Positions 1 through 5,146 of a stretch of 5,146 nt of DNA are shown in pieces. Source of the stretch: Flavobacteriaceae bacterium. Its GTDB lineage: Bacteria; Bacteroidota; Bacteroidia; Flavobacteriales; Flavobacteriaceae. The position numbers and the translations under genes were made by a program. Position 1 is the first letter of the stretch, and every line of letters begins with the position of its first letter. The DNA is taken from positions 1 through 5,146 of the forward strand of contig JABDQK010000311.1 of NCBI GenBank assembly GCA_013042255.1. The letters run 5' to 3'. Below the pieces are notes generated by a model. It saw only the letters and a list, made by a program, of their open reading frames with translations. It did not search any database and was not told the origin of the DNA.

Positions 1-158
1 CCAATAGTCAGAAGAACTACAGAAGTAATCACAATCCGAACGGAGCCGAGTTGTATCGGTGTAAATCCTTCCAGTCCCTTCTTAATAAGTATATACGAAG
101 TTCCCCATATTATGGAAAGAACAATCAGGTAGACCCATTTGCGATTTACGTCACTCAA
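1..158 (-). CDS. EamA/DMT-family membrane transporter, N-terminal part
   Basis: This is a partial gene. Only the first 52 codons are in the window and the rest lies beyond position 1. The visible peptide has a short polar start (SDVNRK), then a hydrophobic segment at about residues 8-24 containing IIWGTSYILIKKG. After a short loop (EGFTP) a second hydrophobic segment begins at about residue 36 (QLGSVRIVITSVVLL). The WGTS in helix 1 and the Arg opening helix 2 are typical of EamA repeats of the drug/metabolite transporter superfamily, inner-membrane proteins with about ten helices. The substrate cannot be told. The start must be TTG at 158-156: an in-frame TGA lies two codons upstream (164-162), and no ATG or GTG occurs before the first membrane segment. 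It is divergent from the lipoprotein gene at 245. Confidence 0.75.
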   Translation of the reverse strand, partial: MSDVNRKWVYLIVLSIIWGTSYILIKKGLEGFTPIQLGSVRIVITSVVLLTI

Positions 159-173
159 ATTTCAGGATTTGCG

Positions 174-181
174 CAAAAATG
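174..181 (-). promoter_or_regulatory. possible -7 element for the EamA gene
   Basis: On the minus strand this reads CATTTTTG, seven of eight matches to the Bacteroidota -7 consensus TAnnTTTG. It ends 15 nt before the TTG start at 158. No clear TTG -33 element is visible at the expected distance. This is weak alone, but the spacing matches that seen before mutY and ssb. Confidence 0.3.
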
Positions 182-216
182 AAGTATTTTCCTGGATTAG
201 TCAGGATACTCTTTCG

Positions 217-224
217 TAATTTTA
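217..224 (+). promoter_or_regulatory. possible -7 element for the lipoprotein gene
   Basis: TAATTTTA matches seven of eight positions of TAnnTTTG and lies 20 nt before the ATG at 245. No good -33 TTG is seen. In this AT-rich spacer a chance match is quite possible. Confidence 0.25.
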
Positions 225-244
225 TGCTAATAAAAGAATGCATA

Positions 245-670
245 ATGACAATAAAATCCACACTTACATTTTTAGCACTCCTATTTATTGTAGTCTCATG
301 TAAGACAGAGCCTAAAAAAGCAGAGGCTACATCTAAAATGGAAGAAGTAATGGCAGTACATGACGAAGTAATGCCCAAAATGAGTACAATTAGTAAACTT
401 GTCGCCCAATTAAAGCCCATGGCCGATTCCACCGAGACCGGTAAAGAGTATATGTCGGCAATGAAAGATCTTCAGGCATCTCATAAATCTATGATGGATT
501 GGATGCAGGGTTTTGGAGCACGTTTTGATTCGGATGAAATCCTTAACGGGAAAGAGCTCACAGCAGAAAAAAAGAAATGGCTTTTGGAAGAAGAAATAAA
601 GGTAAATCAGCTTAAGGAAGATATTAATGGTAGTATTGCCCGGGCCGAAGATCTGCTTTCTGAAGACTAG
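245..670 (+). CDS. Met-rich putative lipoprotein, function unknown
   Basis: The predicted product has 141 residues. Its first 18 residues form a lipoprotein signal peptide: Lys4, a hydrophobic core (LTFLALLFIVV) and a lipobox ending VVS-C19. It should therefore be lipidated at Cys19 and anchored in the cell envelope. I chose the ATG at 245 rather than the in-frame ATG at 179 because it places the signal peptide at the true N-terminus. The mature part is highly charged and looks almost wholly helical. All ten mature Met and both His fall within residues 32-87 (M32, M36, H39, M43, M46, M59, M70, M73, H80, M83, M84, M87). The C-terminal third (104-141) is a Lys/Glu-rich, coiled-coil-like helix. 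From memory, similar short Flavobacteriia proteins sometimes carry the uninformative name 'viral A-type inclusion protein'. No enzymatic motif is seen. The gene is monocistronic within the window and converges on the PLP-enzyme gene with a 4-bp stop overlap. Confidence 0.8.
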   Translation: MTIKSTLTFLALLFIVVSCKTEPKKAEATSKMEEVMAVHDEVMPKMSTISKLVAQLKPMADSTETGKEYMSAMKDLQASHKSMMDWMQGFGARFDSDEILNGKELTAEKKKWLLEEEIKVNQLKEDINGSIARAEDLLSED

Positions 671-678
671 AAAGGCAG
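653..678. terminator. hairpin over convergent stop codons, possible two-way terminator
   Basis: CTGCTTTCT (653-661) pairs with AGAAAGGCAG (669-678), giving nine base pairs with one bulged G (674) and a 7-nt loop. It spans the ends of both convergent genes. Neither side is followed by a strong U-run, so this is not a classic intrinsic terminator. It is, however, the only obvious hairpin at the point where the two transcripts meet. Confidence 0.35.
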
Positions 679-1602
679 GTTTGACAGATCTACATTCCCT
701 CCTGAAATAATCACCCCAAGCTGCTTGCCTTTAAAGGCCGATCGTTCCCTGTAGAGTCCTGCGAGAGCTACTGCACTGGAGGCTTCAACCACTATTTTCA
801 TCCTCTCCCAAATGAGGCGCATTGCATCTATGATCTCCTGCTCCTCCACCCTGATGATCTTTTCCACATGTTCTAATATCACGGGGAGTGTATTGCTTCC
901 CAATTGGGTTTTTAGTCCGTCTGCAATAGTATTCGTGGTTCTATTATTCTCGATCTTTCCACTTTTCAAAGATCGATAGGCATCATCAACTTCGAAAGGT
1001 TCTGTCCCAATTACCTTACATGTATTCCCAAGATATGATGCCGCCAGGGCAGAACCGGCAATGAGTCCACCCCCTCCAACAGGCACGAAAATAAAGTCGA
1101 GATTCGGATAATCCTGCAGGAGTTCATATGCGGCTGTTCCCTGGCCTAATATGACGTCAGGATCATTTGATGGATGTAAAAATGCCGCCCCGGTCTTTTG
1201 CTGAATTTCTTGTGCTGTAGCATTTCTGGCTTCAAGCGTGGGTTCGCATTCATAAATGATGCCATCGTACTCCAGCACTCCCTTCTTTTTAACTTCCGGG
1301 GCCGAAGTTGGCATAACGATATGTGCCTTCACTCCCATACTTTGGGCAGCAAGGGCCAAAGCCTGTGCAAAGTTCCCGGAAGAATGGGTTACTACCCCTT
1401 TGCTTCTTTCTGCATCAGAGAGTTTAAGAAGTGCATGAGTAGCCCCCCTCATCTTATACGCCCCCATCCGCTGAAAATTTTCACATTTGAAGTACACCTC
1501 TGCACCAGTGATTTCATTGATCAACCTGGAAGTGAGCACAGGGGTTCGGTGGATAAAGGGCTTGATTATCTCATGACATGCAGGAAGCTGATCTCCGTTC
1601 AT
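667..1602 (-). CDS. PLP-dependent threonine/serine dehydratase or serine racemase
   Basis: This 311-residue fold-type II PLP enzyme would deaminate L-threonine or L-serine to the 2-oxo acid and ammonia, and/or racemise serine, in the cytoplasm. The PLP lysine is K50 in ENFQRMGAYKMRGA. The substrate/cofactor loop is THSSGNFAQAL (72-82), the phosphate-binding loop is GGGG at 176-179, and SGGN (300-303) contacts the pyridine ring. E201, V205 (backbone) and D207 match the divalent-metal site of eukaryotic serine racemases. Ser75 before GN matches the residue used as the second acid/base in serine racemases; biosynthetic threonine deaminases have Ala there. There is no C-terminal ACT regulatory domain, so it is the short form (TdcB/serine racemase length), not full-length IlvA. 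A Phe (F78) replaces the usual His of SSGNH. It starts at ATG 1602, 18 bp after the gldD stop, and is probably the last gene of the operon. The choice between dehydratase and racemase is open. Confidence 0.88.
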   Translation of the reverse strand: MNGDQLPACHEIIKPFIHRTPVLTSRLINEITGAEVYFKCENFQRMGAYKMRGATHALLKLSDAERSKGVVTHSSGNFAQALALAAQSMGVKAHIVMPTSAPEVKKKGVLEYDGIIYECEPTLEARNATAQEIQQKTGAAFLHPSNDPDVILGQGTAAYELLQDYPNLDFIFVPVGGGGLIAGSALAASYLGNTCKVIGTEPFEVDDAYRSLKSGKIENNRTTNTIADGLKTQLGSNTLPVILEHVEKIIRVEEQEIIDAMRLIWERMKIVVEASSAVALAGLYRERSAFKGKQLGVIISGGNVDLSNLPF

Positions 1603-1620
1603 TGCAAAAGAATTATACAG

Positions 1621-2175
1621 TTACTTCCATTTGAGGGTTTCCAGGATATGGCGTACATCATTTTGTAGGTAGACTGCGGCTGGATAGATAGAATCGTAAT
1701 TCGGTTTGGCATAAAAATACAGTGAGCCTGTGAGAAAGTGCCGTGTACTGTCTGTTGCATAAAATTGCGCCTGGGAAGCCGCATTTCCTTTAACTTCATA
1801 AAACATCCCATACACTCTATTATTTTCATCGATGTATTGTTGTTCAAGGATGTTATCTGCTTTAACAACGTGCTCATAAGAAAGTTTTTGAGCATCCGTT
1901 ACCAATTCCACCAGATTATTCTCAACTGGTCTGTAGGTAAGATAAATAGCCCCTTTCAGAATGGGATAATCAAGGGTAAAGGAGGCAGATTTCAAGTCTT
2001 TTATACGGGCAAGGCTATTGTATTGAAAACTATAGGCCGAAGTTTGTACAATCTTCGATTCGCCCGCAGGGTACTCAAGACGAAGTTGAGCCTTGGGTTT
2101 GGGGAGTACCTCATCCTGGCACGAATTCAGGATAAAAACACAACAAAATAGTAGTCCTATAAATCTATAATTCAT
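1621..2175 (-). CDS. gldD: gliding motility lipoprotein GldD
   Basis: This 184-residue protein is recognised as GldD, a lipoprotein required for gliding in Flavobacterium johnsoniae. Its signal peptide is residues 1-18, with lipobox ILNS-C19. The residues after the Cys are Q-D-E, which resembles the acidic export signal that sends Bacteroidota lipoproteins to the cell surface. Family-like segments follow: LPKPKAQLRLEYP (24-36), YPILKGAIYLTYRPV (about 70-84) and a C-terminal block with YFYAKPNYDSIYPA and an ETLKWK end (153-184). The length is normal for the family. Its start overlaps the end of gldE by 11 bp in another frame, so the two are probably translationally coupled. The biochemical role of GldD is unknown; mutants of F. 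johnsoniae lack gliding. Presence of the gene does not prove that this organism glides, since relatives without visible gliding also keep it. Confidence 0.93.
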   Translation of the reverse strand: MNYRFIGLLFCCVFILNSCQDEVLPKPKAQLRLEYPAGESKIVQTSAYSFQYNSLARIKDLKSASFTLDYPILKGAIYLTYRPVENNLVELVTDAQKLSYEHVVKADNILEQQYIDENNRVYGMFYEVKGNAASQAQFYATDSTRHFLTGSLYFYAKPNYDSIYPAAVYLQNDVRHILETLKWK

Positions 2176-3493
2176 TTGGCAGGGTTATTTTTATCTGTAT
2201 TAGTCTTTTCCTGTCCAGGCTTTCCACGACGAATTGATAACTATTGAATTCAATCAATTCACCTCTCTTTGGAAAGCTGCCCGCTATCTCCAGTACAAAG
2301 CCAGCTATGGTCTCAGACTCACCTTTTTGCTCTTCAAATTCGTTTTCATCTGTAATTTTCGCTACGCGATAAAAATCTTTCAGGGTGGTTTTCCCATCAA
2401 AAACATAGTTGAATTCGTCTAATTTGGAAAAAATAAGGTCTTCGTCGTCAAACTCATCGCTAATGTCGCCTACTATTTCTTCAATGATATCTTCCAAAGT
2501 AACAATTCCTGAGGTACCACCATATTCGTCTACCACCACGGCCAGATGTATCTTTTTCTCCTGAAATTCTAGCAGTAAATCGTCAAGCTTCTTATTTTCA
2601 GGAACAAAATAGGGCTCTCTGATTAAGGATATCCAGGCAAACTGTTTTCGTTCGATATACGGCAGAAGGTCTTTAACGTAAAGTACCCCGATAACCTTGT
2701 CAATATGATCTGAAAACACCGGAATCCTCGAGTATCCGTGTTTTTTAATCTCTTCGAGTACCTCGGTAAACTTCATATCTTCCCTAAGGGCGAAAATGTC
2801 GATCCTGGGTCTCATTACCTGTTTTGTATCGGTATTCCCAAAGGACACGATTCCTTCCAGAATCTTCTGCTCTTCCTTGGTAGTGTCTCCTTCTGAAGTT
2901 AATTCGAGTGCCTGTGATAAATGGTCTACACTCAGATTTGATTTTTGTTTCCCAAATTTGTTATAGAGATAGATCGTAGCTGATCTCATAGGGCTGCTCA
3001 ATGGCGTTAGGAGGAAATCGAGCGCCCTGAGGGGATAGGCCATAAGATGAGAAAACTGTTGCCTGTTGCGATTGGCATAGATCTTTGGCAGGATCTCACC
3101 GAACATCAGAATAAGGAATGTAGCGACTACAACTTCGAGCAAAAAACGGATCGATATCACCCCCATTAATTGATAGGTGATAGAGGAAAAAAGCGTATCC
3201 CCGATATCACTAAACAACAGGACGATACCAATATTGATGGCATTATTGGCAATCAGGATAGTAGCTAATAACTTTTTGGGCCTTTCGAGTAGTTTTACCA
3301 CGATATTACCAGGGGCCGTATTTTTTTCCTGAATATCCTTCAACTCCGTAATCGAAAGACTGAAAAAAGCGACCTCTGCCCCGGATATCAGTGCGGAGCA
3401 GCCGAGTAAGATAAATAGAAAAATGATCTTAAATACAATGAGATTGTCGTAAGCGGCAACGCCAAAAAGTACTTCAAAGGGCTCAGGATCCAC
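2165..3493 (-). CDS. gldE: gliding motility-associated protein GldE (CNNM/CBS/CorC)
   Basis: This 442-residue inner-membrane protein belongs to the CNNM/CorC (HlyC) family. Residues 18-40 form the first membrane helix, running into the family signature SALISGAEVAFFSLS (33-47). Further hydrophobic segments lie at about 76-98 and 109-136, the last ending in FGEILPK. A CBS pair spans about 224-345 (GYSRIPVFSD at 253-262; VDEYGGTSGIVTLEDI at 321-336, then EEIVGDISDEFD). The C-terminal transporter-associated (CorC_HlyC) domain occupies about 355-437. CNNM relatives are linked to Mg2+ or Na+ transport with nucleotide-regulated CBS domains; the substrate of GldE is not established. The start is GTG at 3493: the only in-frame codons upstream before a TAA (3511-3509) are not starts, and the MDPEP N-terminus suits the family. 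It lies 23 bp after ssb and overlaps gldD by 11 bp. Confidence 0.93.
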   Translation of the reverse strand: MDPEPFEVLFGVAAYDNLIVFKIIFLFILLGCSALISGAEVAFFSLSITELKDIQEKNTAPGNIVVKLLERPKKLLATILIANNAINIGIVLLFSDIGDTLFSSITYQLMGVISIRFLLEVVVATFLILMFGEILPKIYANRNRQQFSHLMAYPLRALDFLLTPLSSPMRSATIYLYNKFGKQKSNLSVDHLSQALELTSEGDTTKEEQKILEGIVSFGNTDTKQVMRPRIDIFALREDMKFTEVLEEIKKHGYSRIPVFSDHIDKVIGVLYVKDLLPYIERKQFAWISLIREPYFVPENKKLDDLLLEFQEKKIHLAVVVDEYGGTSGIVTLEDIIEEIVGDISDEFDDEDLIFSKLDEFNYVFDGKTTLKDFYRVAKITDENEFEEQKGESETIAGFVLEIAGSFPKRGELIEFNSYQFVVESLDRKRLIQIKITLPNEL

Positions 3494-3516
3494 GCGTATT
3501 TCAGTTATTTATAAGA

Positions 3517-3987
3517 TCAAAAAGGCAGGTCGTCTTCCGGTTCGGAAGATGCCATAGTCCCGGTGGGTTCAGGTTTCTGTGCCTGAGGTGCCTTAGCGGT
3601 ACCAGTGGTTTTTTTAGACGCTGTTTGTTGTTCCCCGGACATACTATCCTGTTTGCTGGTAAGAAAAGTAAAATCCTGAACATGAATTTCGGTTGTGTAT
3701 TTAGTTACCCCATCCTCACCCTGCCACTGCCTGGTTTTCAACCTTCCTTCCACATAGATTTTATCACCTTTGTTAAGGTACTTTTCACAAATTTCGGCAG
3801 CCTTGTTACGCACCACAATATTATGCCACTCTGTGGTGGTCACTTTCTCTCCTGTTTGTTTATTTGTATAGGATTCGTTGGTAGCTATAGGAAACCTCCC
3901 GATACAATTGCCTCCTTCAAAATAATGAAGTTTTACCTCATCTCCCAGATGCCCTATCAGCATTACTTTATTCAATGTTCCGCTCAT
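3517..3987 (-). CDS. ssb: single-stranded DNA-binding protein
   Basis: This 156-residue SSB would bind and protect single-stranded DNA as a tetramer during replication, recombination and repair. The OB fold covers residues 1-109, with NKVMLIGHLG (6-15), ATNESY (35-40), TEWHNIVV (52-59), GDKIYVEGRLKTRQW (74-88) and YTTEI (97-101). Y40, W54 and W88 match the DNA-stacking aromatics of E. coli SSB (W40, W54, W88). A disordered linker rich in Lys, Thr, Pro and Gln (110-146) leads to the acidic tail EPEDDLPF (149-156). That tail is the conserved peptide by which SSB recruits partner enzymes. It is nearer to the E. coli length of 178 than to minimal forms. The gene starts 14 bp after the mutY stop, and an octamer at 4003-4010 may give it its own promoter. 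Confidence 0.96.
   Translation of the reverse strand: MSGTLNKVMLIGHLGDEVKLHYFEGGNCIGRFPIATNESYTNKQTGEKVTTTEWHNIVVRNKAAEICEKYLNKGDKIYVEGRLKTRQWQGEDGVTKYTTEIHVQDFTFLTSKQDSMSGEQQTASKKTTGTAKAPQAQKPEPTGTMASSEPEDDLPF
3533..3549 (-). other. perfect 7-bp hairpin at the ssb 3' end
   Basis: TCTTCCG and CGGAAGA form a perfect inverted repeat around a 3-nt loop (3540-3542), inside the codons for the SSB acidic tail. On the transcript, nine nucleotides follow and then five U residues (3523-3519) just at the ssb stop. The spacer is long for an intrinsic terminator, so it may only weaken read-through into gldE or mark an RNA-processing point. It could also be a by-product of the Ser-Ser-Glu-Pro-Glu codons. 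Confidence 0.35.
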
Positions 3988-4001
3988 GTCTCTAATTTAG
4001 T

Positions 4002-5045
4002 TCAAAAGTACAAATTTTTAAATGTATTGAGGAATTCAGAGACCAGGACTGGAGTAGGATAATGCTCCGTATTTTCTAGAGGTATTCCATTGGTCAATTC
4101 TTCTTCCATCTCCACAATTAAAAACCTGGTAATCAAATGCTGATGAGATAATTTATGAATAACCGGGTCTTTTCGCCACAGCACAATCTCATTGGGGCTC
4201 TTATCCTCTTGTGTAAGGGAATTGTAAACTTCCTCAGGTTCGAGTAATCGATCTGATTCAATTAGTGGAAATTCATATAAGTGCTGCCATATCCCCTTGC
4301 CCAGGCGTTTGTTCAAGAGGGTATTCCCTTGGTTATCAATATATACGAGGTAATTAAAATGCCGAATTCGTACTTTCCCCTTTTTAAGTTTTACCGGAAG
4401 CTCAGAAATTCTGTTCTGTTGCAAGGCAAGACATTTTTTATTTAAAGGGCAGCCGGGACAATCAGGACTCTGAGGTTTGCATTGAATGGCACCGAACTCC
4501 ATAATGGCCTGGTTGTAATTGGCGATCTCATTTTCATCCATGACTTCCAGCGCCAGGTTTTTAAAATATCGTATCCCTTCCGAACTGTTTATGGGAAGAT
4601 CTATCCCAAAATAACGTGCTAAAACCCTGTATACATTCCCATCCACTACCGGGGTGGGTGCTCCGAAACATATGGAAGCGATGGCACTGGCTGTATAATC
4701 CCCGATACCTTTGAGTTTTATTATCTGGTCATAGGAAGAGGGGAATTCACCCTGATACTCTTCAACCACCGTTTTGGCGGCAAGATGCATATTGCGGGCT
4801 CTCGAATAGTAACCCAATCCCTGCCATAAGCGGAGAACTTCCTGCTCACCGGCTTTTGCCAGTTCAAAAATATTGGGATATTGTGTGATGAATTTTTCGT
4901 AATAGGGCAACCCCTGTGCTACCCGTGTTTGCTGGAGAATCACCTCCGATAGCCAGATTCTGTATGGATCCCTGGTTTGCCTCCAAGGAAGTTCCCTTTT
5001 ATTTTTTGAATACCAGTTTAGAATAGTTTTGGAAAAAATGGTCAT
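4002..5045 (-). CDS. mutY: A/G-specific adenine glycosylase MutY
   Basis: This 347-residue base-excision repair enzyme removes adenine mispaired with 8-oxoguanine and so prevents G:C to T:A mutations. The catalytic domain (1-208) shows LPWR (19-22), the helix SEVILQQT with catalytic Glu34, a helix-hairpin-helix at LKGIGDYTASAIAS (111-124), and the catalytic Asp135 in VVDGNVYRVLAR. Four cysteines at 189, 196, 199 and 205 in the spacing C-X6-C-X2-C-X5-C hold the [4Fe-4S] cluster. The C-terminal NUDIX-like domain (about 226-347) reads 8-oxoguanine. LSH at 299-301 falls where other MutY proteins have the Phe-Ser-His recognition loop, so Ser and His are kept and Phe is replaced. The length is close to E. 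coli MutY (350). It is the first gene of the minus-strand cluster, starting at ATG 5045. Confidence 0.96.
   Translation of the reverse strand: MTIFSKTILNWYSKNKRELPWRQTRDPYRIWLSEVILQQTRVAQGLPYYEKFITQYPNIFELAKAGEQEVLRLWQGLGYYSRARNMHLAAKTVVEEYQGEFPSSYDQIIKLKGIGDYTASAIASICFGAPTPVVDGNVYRVLARYFGIDLPINSSEGIRYFKNLALEVMDENEIANYNQAIMEFGAIQCKPQSPDCPGCPLNKKCLALQQNRISELPVKLKKGKVRIRHFNYLVYIDNQGNTLLNKRLGKGIWQHLYEFPLIESDRLLEPEEVYNSLTQEDKSPNEIVLWRKDPVIHKLSHQHLITRFLIVEMEEELTNGIPLENTEHYPTPVLVSEFLNTFKNLYF
4003..4010 (-). promoter_or_regulatory. possible internal promoter (-7) for ssb
   Basis: On the minus strand this reads TACTTTTG, a full match to TAnnTTTG, overlapping the last codons and stop of mutY. It ends 15 nt before the ssb ATG. 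The flank is AT-rich (ACATTTAAAAATTTG) but shows no clear TTG at -33. It would let ssb and the gld genes be expressed apart from mutY. Confidence 0.4.
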
Positions 5046-5059
5046 ACCGAAGAAGTGAG

Positions 5060-5067
5060 CAAAAGTA
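5060..5067 (-). promoter_or_regulatory. likely -7 element of the mutY operon
   Basis: On the minus strand this reads TACTTTTG, a full match to the Bacteroidota -7 consensus TAnnTTTG and identical to the octamer before ssb. It ends 14 nt before the mutY ATG, so a start site 4-7 nt downstream would leave a leader of only about 8-11 nt. A canonical TTG at -33 is not evident. Confidence 0.5.
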
Positions 5068-5121
5068 AGCTTTTAAAGACTTAAAATTAGTTTATTAGGA
5101 GAAAAGAATGAATAATATTTA

Positions 5122-5129
5122 TATATTTG
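5122..5129 (+). promoter_or_regulatory. likely -7 element of a rightward gene outside the window
   Basis: TATATTTG is a full match to TAnnTTTG and is followed by C, as is common. It faces right, away from mutY. The upstream stretch 5090-5100 (GTTTATTAGGA) lies near the -33 position but has no exact TTG. The transcript would begin at about 5133-5136, and its start codon is not in the window. Confidence 0.5.
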
Positions 5130-5146
5130 CAAGCCTGAAAAATAAC

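Larger units (their letters stand above)
5046..5146. promoter_or_regulatory. divergent intergenic promoter region, right edge
   Basis: This 101-bp AT-rich stretch has no coding sequence that I can support. It carries one promoter-like octamer on each strand, one facing mutY and one facing a gene beyond the right edge. In Flavobacteriia the gene divergent from mutY is commonly an HU-family DNA-binding protein gene followed by a ribonuclease E/G gene. That identification is from remembered gene order, not from this sequence. Confidence 0.5.

Noticed and set aside
179..244. Upstream ATG at 179 as the lipoprotein gene start
   Set aside because: It would put 22 extra residues with several charges ahead of a complete signal peptide and leave the Cys at residue 41, which does not suit lipoprotein export.
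151..432. 93-residue minus-strand reading frame antisense to the lipoprotein gene
   Set aside because: It is antisense to the signal peptide and Met-rich region of a convincing plus-strand gene, has no recognisable motif, and its end overlaps the start of the EamA gene.
638..645. Perfect palindrome GCCCGGGC near the lipoprotein gene end
   Set aside because: It is only 8 bp with no loop, lies inside coding sequence, and has no partner elements; a chance restriction-site-like palindrome is the simplest reading.
1198..1668. 156-residue plus-strand frame opposite the PLP enzyme
   Set aside because: It is the antisense shadow of a conserved enzyme, with a composition unlike a real protein (Cys- and His-rich, no domain).
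1599..1895. 98-residue minus-strand frame inside gldD
   Set aside because: It overlaps the conserved C-terminal half of GldD in another frame and has no protein-like features.
1738..2151. 137-residue plus-strand frame opposite gldD
   Set aside because: Antisense shadow; the minus strand encodes a recognised GldD with a lipoprotein signal.
3625..4062. 145-residue plus-strand frame opposite ssb
   Set aside because: Antisense to a well-conserved SSB OB fold; its hydrophobic look comes from the complement of the OB-fold codons.
1..5146. Defence island, phage, transposon, CRISPR or riboswitch
   Set aside because: No integrase, transposase, terminal repeats, spaced direct repeats or long structured leader is visible. 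Genes are tightly packed housekeeping and motility genes in conserved order.

Overview
This looks like a core chromosomal segment of a gliding-type member of the Flavobacteriia (phylum Bacteroidota), probably family Flavobacteriaceae. The assignment rests on the gene order mutY - ssb - gldE - gldD, which is characteristic of that group. Supporting signs are two lipoproteins with Bacteroidota-type signal peptides, promoter-like octamers of the TAnnTTTG type, and start sites without obvious Shine-Dalgarno sequences. No mobile element, CRISPR array, rRNA or tRNA gene was seen.

Layout: at the left edge (1-158, minus strand) is the N-terminus of an EamA/DMT-family membrane transporter that runs out of the window. 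A short divergent spacer (159-244) separates it from a plus-strand gene for a 141-residue Met-rich lipoprotein of unknown function (245-670). That gene converges on the last gene of a long minus-strand cluster, and the two TAG stop codons share the palindrome CTAG at 667-670. In transcription order (right to left), the cluster encodes MutY adenine glycosylase (5045-4002), single-stranded DNA-binding protein (3987-3517), the CBS/CorC-domain membrane protein GldE (3493-2165), the gliding lipoprotein GldD (2175-1621) and a PLP-dependent threonine/serine dehydratase or serine racemase (1602-667). Spacings are 14, 23, -11 and 18 bp, so the five genes probably form one operon. An internal promoter-like octamer lies in front of ssb. 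The right edge (5046-5146) is a divergent promoter region; the gene transcribed rightward from it lies outside the window and in relatives is usually an HU-type DNA-binding protein gene.

Functionally the cluster joins DNA maintenance (MutY, SSB) to cell-surface motility (GldE, GldD) and ends in an amino-acid enzyme. I do not see a new multi-gene system here. The points most worth following up are the Met/His-clustered lipoprotein, the recurring octamer-to-start spacing that suggests very short leaders, the serine-racemase-like features of the last enzyme, and small hairpins at the convergent stops and at the ssb 3' end.
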